Below are positions 43,629 to 52,666 of a stretch of 64,000 nucleotides of DNA, piece after piece. The DNA lies in the NCBI GenBank assembly GCA_963827855.1, contig CAWHBY010000002.1, forward strand, positions 496,001-560,000. Reading direction: 5' to 3'. Position 1 is the stretch's first letter; the number at the start of each line of letters is the position of its first letter. The notes beneath the pieces are model-generated. The model saw nothing but the letters and a program-made list of their open reading frames with translations. It made no database searches and was not told the DNA's origin. The position numbers and the translations under genes were made by a program. The stretch comes from DTPU01 sp963827855. GTDB lineage: Bacteria; Planctomycetota; Phycisphaerae; Sedimentisphaerales; Anaerobacaceae.

Positions 43629-44774
43629 TCACGTCCCGGTGGGGGTCACGACCGCGCGCAGCGGAGTCTCCCGGACAGGCATCCTTAGACACCTGCCGAA
43701 GTTCGTTCGGATCGCGAACTGCGCCATGCGTAAGAACGCGTCGTAGTCCATGGCCGGGCAAGGCAGATGGCCAGCGGCCTTCGACGTATGCGTGCGGTCA
43801 AACTGGGGATCGTCCCTCCAGTACGAGCGGTAGATCTCGGACTGCCCAAGGAACATCTCCCTGAACCACTTCGCGCCGCGCACAATGGAATCCCGGGGAT
43901 CGGCCATCCGTGAATACTGTTCCACCGCCTCCTGAATGACCTGGCTCCAAAGGGCCACGGGGATCGGTTCAGCGGCCGTGAGATGATAGGTCCGCCCATG
44001 GTGCTCGGGATGGTCCACCAGGTACGTAATGACGGCAGAGACCCAATCCACGGGAACACAGTCCTTTCGTTCGTGGCCCTTCAGTCTGAGGGCACGGACC
44101 ACCCTCCTCGCCGTAATGACGCGGGAAGGCACACAAGAGGCGAGGGTGTGAGCTAGCTTGACCATGGCGTAGAAGCCGTGGAAGGACGACGTGTACCCGG
44201 TCTGGGAGTCGCCCACGATGATGGAGGGCCGATAGATCGTAGCCGGCTGCGGCAGATCTGCGGTCTGGACCATCCTCTCGGCCTGGAGTTTGCTGCGCTC
44301 GTAATCGTTGCCCGTCTGCTGCCCGAGATCGATCTCTGTCTCCAGGATGGGCCCCTTGCGCAGACCGCAGACGTAGGCCGTGGACACGTAGTGAAGGCGT
44401 CGGACGTCGCACCGCCTGCAGAGATCCAGGACACGACGGGTGCCCTCCACATTGGTCACCCAGGGTTCTCCCCGACGGTCCGAACCGAAGAAGGTCAGGC
44501 TGGCTGCACTGTGAATGACCGCATCACAATGGCTCGTGATCCAGCACAGGTCGGATGCCGTGAGACCCAGGTCCTGCCGGGTCAAGTCACCCTCGAAGAC
44601 CGCAGGCCGTGCCAGGGTCCGGCCCGCCTGCTCTTCGCAACGGGTCAGCAAGGCATGGATCCGTTCCGCGGCCGACCGCGTTTCCGTGGGCCGCAGCAGG
44701 ACGGCCATACGGCGACCCGCGAGGAGACCGTCACGCAGCAGATAGCCACCCAACAGACCAGACGCGCCGGTCAA
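43629..44774 (-). CDS. Thioester-reductase-like extended SDR (fatty acyl-CoA reductase-like)
   Basis: A 381-aa NAD(P)-binding protein. The glycine motif TGASGLLG is at the very start, followed by FEGDLTRQDLGL, VIHSAASLTFFG, VTNVEGTRRVLDL, YVSTAYVCG, a YERSK motif (the catalytic Tyr and Lys) and YRPSIIVGDS. This order matches extended SDRs that reduce acyl thioesters to aldehydes or alcohols. The TTG at 44774 begins inside the first beta strand, so the true start probably lies slightly upstream, but no ATG or GTG is in frame nearby. First gene of the operon with the acyltransferase and GT2. Confidence 0.8.
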   Translation of the reverse strand: MTGASGLLGGYLLRDGLLAGRRMAVLLRPTETRSAAERIHALLTRCEEQAGRTLARPAVFEGDLTRQDLGLTASDLCWITSHCDAVIHSAASLTFFGSDRRGEPWVTNVEGTRRVLDLCRRCDVRRLHYVSTAYVCGLRKGPILETEIDLGQQTGNDYERSKLQAERMVQTADLPQPATIYRPSIIVGDSQTGYTSSFHGFYAMVKLAHTLASCVPSRVITARRVVRALRLKGHERKDCVPVDWVSAVITYLVDHPEHHGRTYHLTAAEPIPVALWSQVIQEAVEQYSRMADPRDSIVRGAKWFREMFLGQSEIYRSYWRDDPQFDRTHTSKAAGHLPCPAMDYDAFLRMAQFAIRTNFGRCLRMPVRETPLRAVVTPTGT

Positions 44775-45089
44775 GAGGGTGTGGATCTTGGGTGCTCCTG
44801 GCCCTAGAAGCAGAAAACACCTCCAACAAGTACCTCGGCGGGTACTCCTCGACGGCCGCCGAGGGTCCGCCGCGTTATTACGGTCAGCGCCAATCCTTCA
44901 TGGCCATTGCAGTGAGCACGGAGGATAAGGCAAGCCAGCCCTTCTGTCAAGCGACATCGAGCCCACCGAGGTTCCAGGCCGAATCTGCTTGCCCTGGTTG
45001 GGCAGTTCCGGTAGAACCGCTCCACCGCGGTCCTGGCGGCGTCGCGGGCGCCTCGGGGCACTCGGACTCTGTTGCAGGGTGAGCAGGCT
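44775..45089. other. Intergenic between divergent envelope-lipid operons
   Basis: About 300 bases separating the SDR and RND starts. It must contain divergent promoters, but no convincing -35/-10 pair, repeat or RNA structure was found by eye. Part of its left edge likely codes for the N-terminus of the SDR. Confidence 0.4.
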
Positions 45090-47402
45090 GTGACCTGGAT
45101 CGAGGAACATCTCGGAACGTGGGTCATCAAAGCCCGGTGGTGGATCATCTGCGCTTTCATTCCGATGATCGGCCTCGCGGCCTTGGGGATCCCGCGTATC
45201 CGGATCAGCAACGACACCCGGGTATTCTTCGCGGAGAACGATGCTGACTACCAAGCCCTCAAGGCCCTCGAACAGACCTACAGCAAAGAACAGAGCATCT
45301 TCTTCATCCTCGCTCCGAAGAACGGAAATGTCTTCACGCAGGACGCCCTGTCAGCGGTCTCAGGGCTGACCGCAGAGGCATGGCGCATGCCCTATTCCGT
45401 GCGGGTCACCTCGCTCACCAATCTCCCGCACCTGGGCGTCCAAGGCGGTGATCTGACCGTAGAGAACCTTGTTGGCGATCCCAACACCCTGTCCGAACTC
45501 GAGCTGGATCGACTTCGGAAGAGGGTGCTGGCCGACACCTCCATCACGACCCGACTGGTTTCGGTGAAGGGACACGTCACCGGCGTCTACGTCAGCCTCG
45601 TCGCGCCCCCTGAAGACCTTCAGGCTGTACCCAAGGTGGCCGAGCATGCCCGTGGATTGGCTAGGGATCTTCGTCGGCGACATCCTGGAATCGCCGTCCA
45701 TCTCACCGGCTCGGTCATGATCGACCAAGCCTTTGCGGAGGCCAGCAGGCGGGACGCGACGACCCTGATTCCTGTGGCGTTTGTCATCATGACCACGCTG
45801 GTGGCCATCTCTCTTGGCTCGCTGTATGGTACCTTCGCCGCCGTCTTCGTCACCATGCTCTCCATGGCGACGGCCATGGGACTGACCGGATGGTTGGGGA
45901 TCCCTCTCAACGCCGTCTCCATGGGCGCCCCGGGCTTGATGCTCACGCTGGCGATCGCCGACAACATCCACGTGCTGACGACGATGTTCCGCCTGGTCCG
46001 CAACGGCTCCACGAAACATGAGGCCATCGCCCAGTCCATGCGAGTCAACCTCAAGGCCATCGTCTTCACCAACGTCACGACGATCCTGGGCTTCTTGGTC
46101 ATCAACTTCTCCGACTCGCCGCCCTTTCAAGACCTGGGCAATCTCGTGGCCATCGGCGTTGCCATCGACCTGGTCAACTCCGTCCTCTTGCTGCCTGCGC
46201 TGATGGCCGTTCTGCCCATGTCCACCCAACCGGATCGGGAAAGAAAGCCGTGGGTCGATCTCGGTCGGATGGCCGACTTCGTGATTCGAAGGCGGAGGTC
46301 TCTGCTCAGGGTCATGGTTGCCATCGTAGCCATTACGTCCCTGGGAATCTTGGGGATAGAGCTAGACGACAACTTCCTTACGTATTTTGACAGCAGTTTC
46401 GAGTTCCGCAGGGCGACCGACTTCATGATAGGAAATCTGACGGGATGGGACTCCATCGAATTCTCACTCAGCTCCGGCCAGTCCGGCGGCATAGTGGACC
46501 CCGCCTACCTGGCCGCGGTGGACCGCTTTGCGGATTGGTTCCGCGGGCAACCCGGTGTGGTCTCAGTAGCCCACTTCGCCGACACAGTCAAACGACTCAA
46601 TCGGGACATCCATGGCGGCGACCCGAACTACGATCGCATCCCGGATCAGCGGGCCATGATCAGCCAATACCTCCTGCTGTACGAGCTGGCCCTGCCCGCA
46701 GGCCGGGACCTCAACAGCCAGGTCGACGTGGACAAGTCGTCCACCCGCTTCACGGTGGTTCTCAAGAGTCTCAGCGCCAACGAGTTATGTCACATCAACG
46801 ATCAGGCGGTTCAGTGGCTCGCCGCCCATGCCCCGGCACCTATGCAGACCCGGGGCACGGGTCTGTCCCTGATCTGGGCCCACCTGACCCGGCGAAACAT
46901 CCGCAACATGCTCTGGGCCGCCCTCGTGGAGATCGTGACTATCTCCGGGCTCATGTTCTTCGCGCTACGCAGCCTGAAGTTCACCGCGGTCTTTCTGATT
47001 CCCAATCTGGTGCCTCCCTTCATCGCCTTCGGTATCTGGGGCGTGACCAAGGGCCAGGTTGGCCTGTCGCTTTCGGTGGTTGTGGGGATGACCCTGGGAA
47101 TCATCGTCGACGACACCATCCACTTCTTCATCAAGTATTTTGCGGCCAGAAGGGAACACGGGGCCAGCCCTGAGGAGGCGGTCCGGTACGCGTTCTCCAG
47201 CGCCGTTGGCGCGATCGGGGTGACGACCCTGGTTCTGATTTCCGGCTTCCTCGTGATGATGCTGTCGCACTACCGCATGATGTCCGAGATGGGCCTGATG
47301 TGTGGGATGATCATCGCCCTGGCCCTGATGTCGGACTTCTTCCTCACGCCTGCTTTATTGATGAAATTCGATCGGCCAGCGACTAGACTGACAGACGATT
47401 GA
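45090..47402 (+). CDS. RND/MMPL-family exporter (HpnN-like)
   Basis: A 770-aa transporter. The N-terminal helix (WWIICAFIPMIGLAALGIP) is followed by a periplasmic loop and helices with ATTLIPVAFVIMTTLVAISLG, GAPGLMLTLAIADNIHVLT and a C-terminal repeat of the same plan (GMTLGIIVDDTIHFFIKY). The duplicated halves with Asp residues in the fourth helices are typical of RND/MMPL lipid exporters. The GTG at 45090 has a better ribosome site than the TTG at 45072. It heads an operon with a LolA-like protein and an outer-membrane barrel, suggesting transfer of a lipid to the outer membrane. Confidence 0.88.
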   Translation: MTWIEEHLGTWVIKARWWIICAFIPMIGLAALGIPRIRISNDTRVFFAENDADYQALKALEQTYSKEQSIFFILAPKNGNVFTQDALSAVSGLTAEAWRMPYSVRVTSLTNLPHLGVQGGDLTVENLVGDPNTLSELELDRLRKRVLADTSITTRLVSVKGHVTGVYVSLVAPPEDLQAVPKVAEHARGLARDLRRRHPGIAVHLTGSVMIDQAFAEASRRDATTLIPVAFVIMTTLVAISLGSLYGTFAAVFVTMLSMATAMGLTGWLGIPLNAVSMGAPGLMLTLAIADNIHVLTTMFRLVRNGSTKHEAIAQSMRVNLKAIVFTNVTTILGFLVINFSDSPPFQDLGNLVAIGVAIDLVNSVLLLPALMAVLPMSTQPDRERKPWVDLGRMADFVIRRRRSLLRVMVAIVAITSLGILGIELDDNFLTYFDSSFEFRRATDFMIGNLTGWDSIEFSLSSGQSGGIVDPAYLAAVDRFADWFRGQPGVVSVAHFADTVKRLNRDIHGGDPNYDRIPDQRAMISQYLLLYELALPAGRDLNSQVDVDKSSTRFTVVLKSLSANELCHINDQAVQWLAAHAPAPMQTRGTGLSLIWAHLTRRNIRNMLWAALVEIVTISGLMFFALRSLKFTAVFLIPNLVPPFIAFGIWGVTKGQVGLSLSVVVGMTLGIIVDDTIHFFIKYFAARREHGASPEEAVRYAFSSAVGAIGVTTLVLISGFLVMMLSHYRMMSEMGLMCGMIIALALMSDFFLTPALLMKFDRPATRLTDD

Positions 47403-47421
47403 CCTTCGGACCCTCGTGCCT

Positions 47422-48228
47422 ATGGAAGAAGACGTGCAGACTTTCTCAAGAGCAGGGCTATGGGCGGCAGCCGTGGCTGGCGTGTGTGCCTGCCTTTGTC
47501 ACGCCCAGGCGCCCGGGGAGAAAGGACGCCTCATCGCGGAAGAGGCCAGTCGCCGGTCCGCCGGATACGGCGACGCCACTGCGCGTCTCCGGATGGTGCT
47601 TCGCAATCGCCAGGGCCAGGTCAGCGAGCGAGATCTCCGCGTTCGCTCCATGGAGGTGGCCGACGGCACCCGGAGCCTGTGCATCTTCGACACGCCTGCG
47701 GACGTCAAAGACACCGTTCTGCTGACGCACACGCACAAGGATCGAGCGGACGACCAGTGGCTCTACCTGCCCGCCGAGAAGCGAGTCCGCCGTATCGCCG
47801 CCCAGAACAAGTCCGGTTCCTTCATGGGCAGCGAGTTCTCCTACGAGGATCTGGCCAGCCCCGTGATGGAGAAGTACACGTACCTGTGGCTTCGCGACGA
47901 GGCGTTGGAGGCGCAGGACTGCTTTGTAGTCGAGCGGCGGCCCAAGGAAGGGGCTGTTTCGGGCTACGTGCGAGAGGTCGCCTGGCTGGACAAGCAGGAA
48001 TACAGGACACTGAAGGTTGACTACTATGACCGGAAGGACTCCCTGCTCAAGACCCTGACCCTGAAGGACTATCGCCAGTATCTGGACCGGTTCTGGAGGC
48101 CCCACAACATGACCATAGCGAACCACCAGACCGGCAAGAACAGCCAGTTGATCTGGTCCAGCATCGCATTTCACGCGGGGCTGACCGAAAGCGATTTCAG
48201 CCAGGCCAGCCTGGCCCTGGTCCGGTGA
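47422..48228 (+). CDS. LolA-like outer-membrane lipoprotein-sorting protein
   Basis: About 268 residues. It has a signal peptide (GLWAAAVAGVCACLCHAQ) and then an open beta-barrel of the LolA/LolB type: ARLRMVLRNRQGQVSERDLRV, LYLPAEKRVRRIAAQNKSGSF, GSEFSYEDLASPVMEKYTY. These proteins commonly accompany RND/MMPL exporters and are thought to carry the exported lipid across the periplasm. The start is uncertain (ATG 47422, or GTG 47416 or 47434). The end overlaps the barrel gene by four bases. Confidence 0.85.
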   Translation: MEEDVQTFSRAGLWAAAVAGVCACLCHAQAPGEKGRLIAEEASRRSAGYGDATARLRMVLRNRQGQVSERDLRVRSMEVADGTRSLCIFDTPADVKDTVLLTHTHKDRADDQWLYLPAEKRVRRIAAQNKSGSFMGSEFSYEDLASPVMEKYTYLWLRDEALEAQDCFVVERRPKEGAVSGYVREVAWLDKQEYRTLKVDYYDRKDSLLKTLTLKDYRQYLDRFWRPHNMTIANHQTGKNSQLIWSSIAFHAGLTESDFSQASLALVR

Positions 48229-49466
48229 CGTCCGTGCCTGCCGTATTGCTACTGACCCTGAGCGTATGCACCCTGGCTGCCGCACCCGGCGACGCGAACG
48301 CACCGGCCCGCGACAAGGCCGTCGACAAGATCTCCGGATACGTCGCCGGCGAAGGCCGCCTGTTCTTCCAGTCCCCCCAGTTCGCCGGCCAGCGGGATCA
48401 GGATGTGTCGCTCTCTGCGCAGCCGGAGTACTACCATCGATGGGCCGGGGGCTCCGCGTTGACGTTCACCCCTTTCGGCCGCATCGATAGCGCAGATCCC
48501 GAGCGGACTCACTGGGACATCCGAGAGCTCAATTACCTCCAACCCATTGACGATGGGTTCTTTCGGGTCGGCGTCGGCAAGGTCTTCTGGGGCGCCACCG
48601 AGTTTGTCCACCTCGTCGACGTCATCAATCAGACCGACTGGATCGAGCACATGGACGGTGAAGACAAGCTGGGCCAGCCCATGGCGGAGTTCTCCATGAC
48701 CAAGGGTTGGGGAACCGTGGAGGTCTTTGGCTTGCCCTATTTCCGGGAACGGACTTTTCCGGGCGTCAGGGGCCGGTTACGCCAGGGGGTCGTGGTGGAC
48801 ACCGAGCATCCCCTGTTCCGCAGCCCCTCCGGCAGGCGGAACTTCGATCTCGCGGCTCGATACAGCCGGTCCTTTGGGGGGGTTGACGTCGGCATCTACG
48901 CCTTCCGCGGGACCACGCGGACCCCGTTCCTGGTCCCGTCCACCATGCTGGACCCCAACGCGGCTGCACCCTTGCGGCTCATCCCTTTCTATGAGCAGTC
49001 CACGCAGTACGGCATGGACCTGCAGTGGGCCACGGGCAACTGGCTCTGGAAGTTCGAAGGCCTCCACCACGCCGGCTTCCTGAAACCGTACGTCGCCGCG
49101 ACCGGCGGCTTCGAATACACCTTCTGGGGCGTCGCGGGCAGCAAGACGGACTTCGGCGTGTTGGCCGAATACGCGTACGACGAGAGGGGCGACGACGACG
49201 CCACGACCTCGATCTTCGACAACGACCTCTTCCTGGGTATGCGACTGACACCGAACGACGTCGCTAACACGCAGTTCTTGGCCGGGATGATGCAGGATCT
49301 CGGGGAGTCTGAGAGTGTACTCACCGTCGAGGCGAGTCGCCGCTTCGGCTCGCAGTGGCGTCTGACCCTCGAGGCCTGGATCTTCCTCAGTGCCCCGCAG
49401 CACAGCCTCCTCTACGACCTCCGCAGGGACAACTTCCTCAGGGCGGAAATGGCCTACTGTTTCTGA
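48225..49466 (+). CDS. Outer-membrane beta-barrel protein of the RND operon
   Basis: A 413-aa protein with a signal peptide (VPAVLLLTLSVCTLAAAPG) and alternating strand sequence throughout (SGYVAGEGRLFFQSPQFAGQ, VDVGIYAFRGTTRTP, FGVLAEYAYDERGD), ending with an aromatic C-terminus (AYCF) as in barrel proteins. The start is a GTG overlapping the LolA-like stop (GTGA). It probably completes the trans-envelope route formed by the RND and LolA-like proteins, or anchors them. Confidence 0.8.
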   Translation: MTSVPAVLLLTLSVCTLAAAPGDANAPARDKAVDKISGYVAGEGRLFFQSPQFAGQRDQDVSLSAQPEYYHRWAGGSALTFTPFGRIDSADPERTHWDIRELNYLQPIDDGFFRVGVGKVFWGATEFVHLVDVINQTDWIEHMDGEDKLGQPMAEFSMTKGWGTVEVFGLPYFRERTFPGVRGRLRQGVVVDTEHPLFRSPSGRRNFDLAARYSRSFGGVDVGIYAFRGTTRTPFLVPSTMLDPNAAAPLRLIPFYEQSTQYGMDLQWATGNWLWKFEGLHHAGFLKPYVAATGGFEYTFWGVAGSKTDFGVLAEYAYDERGDDDATTSIFDNDLFLGMRLTPNDVANTQFLAGMMQDLGESESVLTVEASRRFGSQWRLTLEAWIFLSAPQHSLLYDLRRDNFLRAEMAYCF

Positions 49467-49516
49467 CGGCAAGAACGGCTCCAGGGATTCGCCAAAGGCC
49501 CATCCCGCCCTACCGC

Positions 49517-50800
49517 TCAACCGCGTGCCAGCATTCTCCCCAGGGCCAGCCCCCGGTGCAGGGCCTCGTCGGCGTTGATATAGGCCCACTCCCCAAACCG
49601 GCCCACGGTGTGGATTCCACGTTCGCACAGCCACGCCTTCAGCGTGGCAACGATCGCGTCGCGATCGTGCGTAGGGACCGGATAGCCGTAAGGAACGGCG
49701 ATGACCTCGGTTGCGCGAACCACGGCAGGCGAGGAGATCAGCCCCAACCTTACCAGGTGATGTACGACCGTGCGTCCCAGGCCGCGCGAGGCCAGCGCCT
49801 TCTCCGGCCAGGACGAGACCTCGGCCACAATGGCGTGCTGCGGCAGTGCCCGTAGGGTGTCCGACGAGTTGTGGTTCAGGGCGGTCTTGTGCGCCGGGTA
49901 CTCCGGCTCCGCAGAGTAGACCCGCTGAATCGGTGTGTCCACGGGGTGCCCCACGATGACCAGCACCAAGGCCAGCGGCAGCGACTGCAGACGTGCAGCG
50001 GCCGCCCTCTGTTCGGCGGGCACATCCGGAAGGAGTGCGAGGAGGCGGTCAAGCGGAAGGGTAGACACGAGCCGGTCCCATCGCAGCGTCGTGCCGTCGT
50101 GCAGACGCAGCGTGTGGTCCTCGGGGCTCACGGCCACGGCAGTTCTTTCGAGTCGCAGGTCCACCAGCCGGCGTGCCAAGGCGGACGTGATCTCGCCAAA
50201 GCCGCCGCAAGCGGGGTAAGCAACCGTAGTATCGGCCTGCAGGGGCCGGCGACGACCGCCCCTCTCGGCGAATCGCTCGGCTGCACCGGCCGAAGCAGCG
50301 ACCCGCTCTGACGCCCAGTCGGCCGCCAACCGCCGCAGATCGCTGCCCCACAGCTTCCGGTTGTAGGGCAACAGGAAGTGTCTCGCGATACCAGGGCCGA
50401 ACCGCCGCTGAAGGTACTCCTCGAAATCAGCGGCCCCTGAGCCGTCGGTTGCCGCGGCAAGCCCGGCGCGGCATTCCGCGACCACCTCGGCCTGGCCGAT
50501 CGCAGCGAAGTGGACCTGAAATGGATAGGGGATCATCGTGCCGTGTGTGGCACACCTCGCCTCCCGCCTCTGCTCGACCATCTCGACCGCAGAGAACACG
50601 AGTTCCCGTATCGCAGGGTGCGGGGTGTGGAACGAGTGCCCGCCGTAGTCGCACACCGCGCCGTCCCGCACGAGGGTACGACACAGGCCGCCCGGTTCAG
50701 CCGCTTGCTCGACGACCACCGCCCTTTCGCCCAGGGCCAGACCCACGCCGATTCCTGCTGGACCGGCGCCGATGACCACAACTCGTTGGCTGTCCTGCAT
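49517..50800 (-). CDS. FAD-dependent oxidoreductase, UDP-galactopyranose-mutase-like
   Basis: A 427-aa flavoprotein. It starts VVVIGAGPAGIGVGLALG (dinucleotide-binding fold) with AEPGGLCRTLV and YGGHSFHTP. RHFLLPYNRKLWGSDLRRL resembles the NRYKLWG-like region of UGM-type and protoporphyrinogen-oxidase-like proteins. The C-terminus GRFGEWAYINADEALHRGLALG matches the FAD-covering motif of that group. It may make or modify a sugar nucleotide or an unsaturated lipid. GGGAGG lies close to the ATG at 50800. It is convergent with the barrel gene and divergent from GT2 copy 2. Confidence 0.8.
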   Translation of the reverse strand: MQDSQRVVVIGAGPAGIGVGLALGERAVVVEQAAEPGGLCRTLVRDGAVCDYGGHSFHTPHPAIRELVFSAVEMVEQRREARCATHGTMIPYPFQVHFAAIGQAEVVAECRAGLAAATDGSGAADFEEYLQRRFGPGIARHFLLPYNRKLWGSDLRRLAADWASERVAASAGAAERFAERGGRRRPLQADTTVAYPACGGFGEITSALARRLVDLRLERTAVAVSPEDHTLRLHDGTTLRWDRLVSTLPLDRLLALLPDVPAEQRAAAARLQSLPLALVLVIVGHPVDTPIQRVYSAEPEYPAHKTALNHNSSDTLRALPQHAIVAEVSSWPEKALASRGLGRTVVHHLVRLGLISSPAVVRATEVIAVPYGYPVPTHDRDAIVATLKAWLCERGIHTVGRFGEWAYINADEALHRGLALGRMLARG

Positions 50801-50963
50801 GACCTCCCATCCTGGAATAAGTCGACGCTGCTCCATTCTACCGGCGTACACCGCGATTTCGAGGTTCTTCTATGACGGCCCCGCATTCTTGGATAGACTA
50901 CCTCCGTCACAGTCCGCCCCAGTGCCGTGCTGTGTGAATTCGAGTTGACTCTTAGGAGGTGAC

Positions 50964-52219
50964 ATGACGGGCTTCGCCCTGGTGATCTGTGCGATTCTGC
51001 TGATTCTCGTTGCGATCCAAACCATGCCGGCGTTGGCGTTCGTCCGGGCACTGCGTCGGCCCTGCCCCCCTTGCCGGCCGATGAAGACTGCCCCAAGGCG
51101 GCAGTGCTGCTGTCCGTCCGGGGCGATGATCCCTTTCTGGCCCAGTGCATCGAGGGGCTGCTTCAGCAGGACTATCCGCGGTATTGCGTGCGGATCATCG
51201 TCGATCACGTGGAGGATCCGGCCTGCGAAGTGATCGACCAGGTCATACGGCGACATCCGGGCAGTCCGGTGCACGTCGCGCCGCTGGCGGCACGATTCGG
51301 CACCTGCACCCTGAAAGTCAACAGCCTGCTTCAGGCTGTCGCCAGTCTGGAGGAGTCCTACGAGGTCTTTGCCATCCTGGACGCCGACGTAATCCCCCAT
51401 CGCACATGGTTGCGGGAGCTGGTCCAGCCATTCCGGGACCAGGGCGTGGAGGCCACGACGGGAAACCGCTGGTACATGCCGGCACAGCCGACCCTGGCGA
51501 GCCTGGCGAGGTACGCATGGAACGCCGGCGCAGCCGTCCAGATGCACTGGGGCCGGTGTACCTGGGGCGGCACAATGGCCGTGCGGACGCGACTGTTCCG
51601 CGATACCGATCTGCCGCAGCTCTGGCGACAGGCAGTGGCCAGCGACACAGCCCTTGACGTGGCAGTGCGGCAGGTGCATGGAAGGGTCGCATTCGTGCCC
51701 ACGCTGACCAGCGTCAACCGCGAATCGTGCACCTGGAGAAGTCTCTGGCGGTTCGTGCAGCGGCAGCTCCTGCATTCGCGTTTGAAGGGGACGGACTGGC
51801 CCGCCATCGTCCTGCACGCAGGCGTAACGACGTTGGCACAGGCCGCAGCCAGCGTCTTGATGATCGTTGCGGGCGTGCGGGGACAAGGCGTGACAGCGGT
51901 GATTGCAGGTGGCGGGTTGGCCGTATACGGACTTGCCCTGTTCGCACTGTTGGGGCTGCTGGAGGCCGCGGTGCGCAAGGCCACGCAGGGCCGGGGCGAG
52001 GTGACGCAGTGGCTCGCGGCCGGGACCCTCCTGAAGCTCCTGGTCGCCGTCCCCGCTGCACAGATCGTCCATGCCGCAGTCCTCCCGACAGTCAGTCGAC
52101 TCCGGCAGGTTGCATGGCGAGGCGTCGTGTATCGCATCGATGGCCGCGGCGTGCGCCTGGTGCGATATGAACCGTACCGCCGCGAGGACCGCTCAGAAAC
52201 CACCGCCCATTCATTGTGA
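50964..52219 (+). CDS. Membrane glycosyltransferase family 2, copy 2, with frameshift near the N-terminus
   Basis: A paralogue of the GT2 at 40947-42206. ATG 50964 has a near-perfect Shine-Dalgarno (TAGGAGGTGA) and encodes the expected helix (LVICAILLILVAIQTMPALAF). The catalytic domain (AAVLLSVRGDDPFLAQC, FAILDADVIPHRTWL, TGNRWYMPAQPTLA) is in another frame, open from 51071. The frames can be joined by one extra base at or near the C6 run at 51065-51070. The gene may be a pseudogene, carry an assembly error, or be read by slippage. A later start at the TTG 51071 would give a protein lacking the first helix. Confidence 0.78.
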
Positions 52220-52327
52220 TGCCCCCCGCAGGACGAGAATGCCAGCCCACCGTGAGCGGCAGGTATGGCCTCTTCGGTGAGAGTCCGGCCCTCTCTCTTC
52301 GGGCCTTCGGGCCATCTGAGGCACGAA

Positions 52328-52666
52328 TCATACCATCGGAAGGTCAGCCTCCAGGCAAGCTTGCGATCCCATCGCCTCGGCCTGATCTGTGCGGCTCGGC
52401 CTCGGTGGTGTCCGAGGCACTTGGTTCATAGTCCAGTAGGTGAGGATGACCGCAATCTGCTGGCGGAGTCTGCCGCGATCGCTGGACTTGACCACATAGC
52501 CAGCCGCTCCCAGCGCAAAACCCTCAAACACGTCGGACTCCTCGCATGACTTAGCCAGGACCACTATGGGGATCGTGCTCAGAACTTCATCCGTCTTGGA
52601 CATTTCGAGGAAGCCAAAAGCCCTCCTATCCGGCGGGTTGGAGGCCAGCAGGATGAGAGAGGGCCT
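52328..52666 (-). pseudogene. Truncated response-regulator receiver domain
   Basis: The C-terminal two thirds of a receiver domain: PSLILLASNPPDRRAFGFLE, STIPIVVLAKSCEESDVFEG, GAAGYVVKSSDRGRLRQQI and ILTYWTMNQVPR. The first alpha-beta units are missing, and the phosphorylated Asp expected in LILLD is Ala. The left part is joined, in a different frame, to the tail of the upstream glycosidase-like gene. It resembles the short single-domain Rcp1-type regulators. Confidence 0.7.

Noticed and set aside
51065..51070. Programmed -1 frameshift signal in GT2 copy 2
   Set aside because: A C6 run alone is not a standard slippery heptamer, and no clear downstream pseudoknot was found; a simple base loss is the easier explanation.
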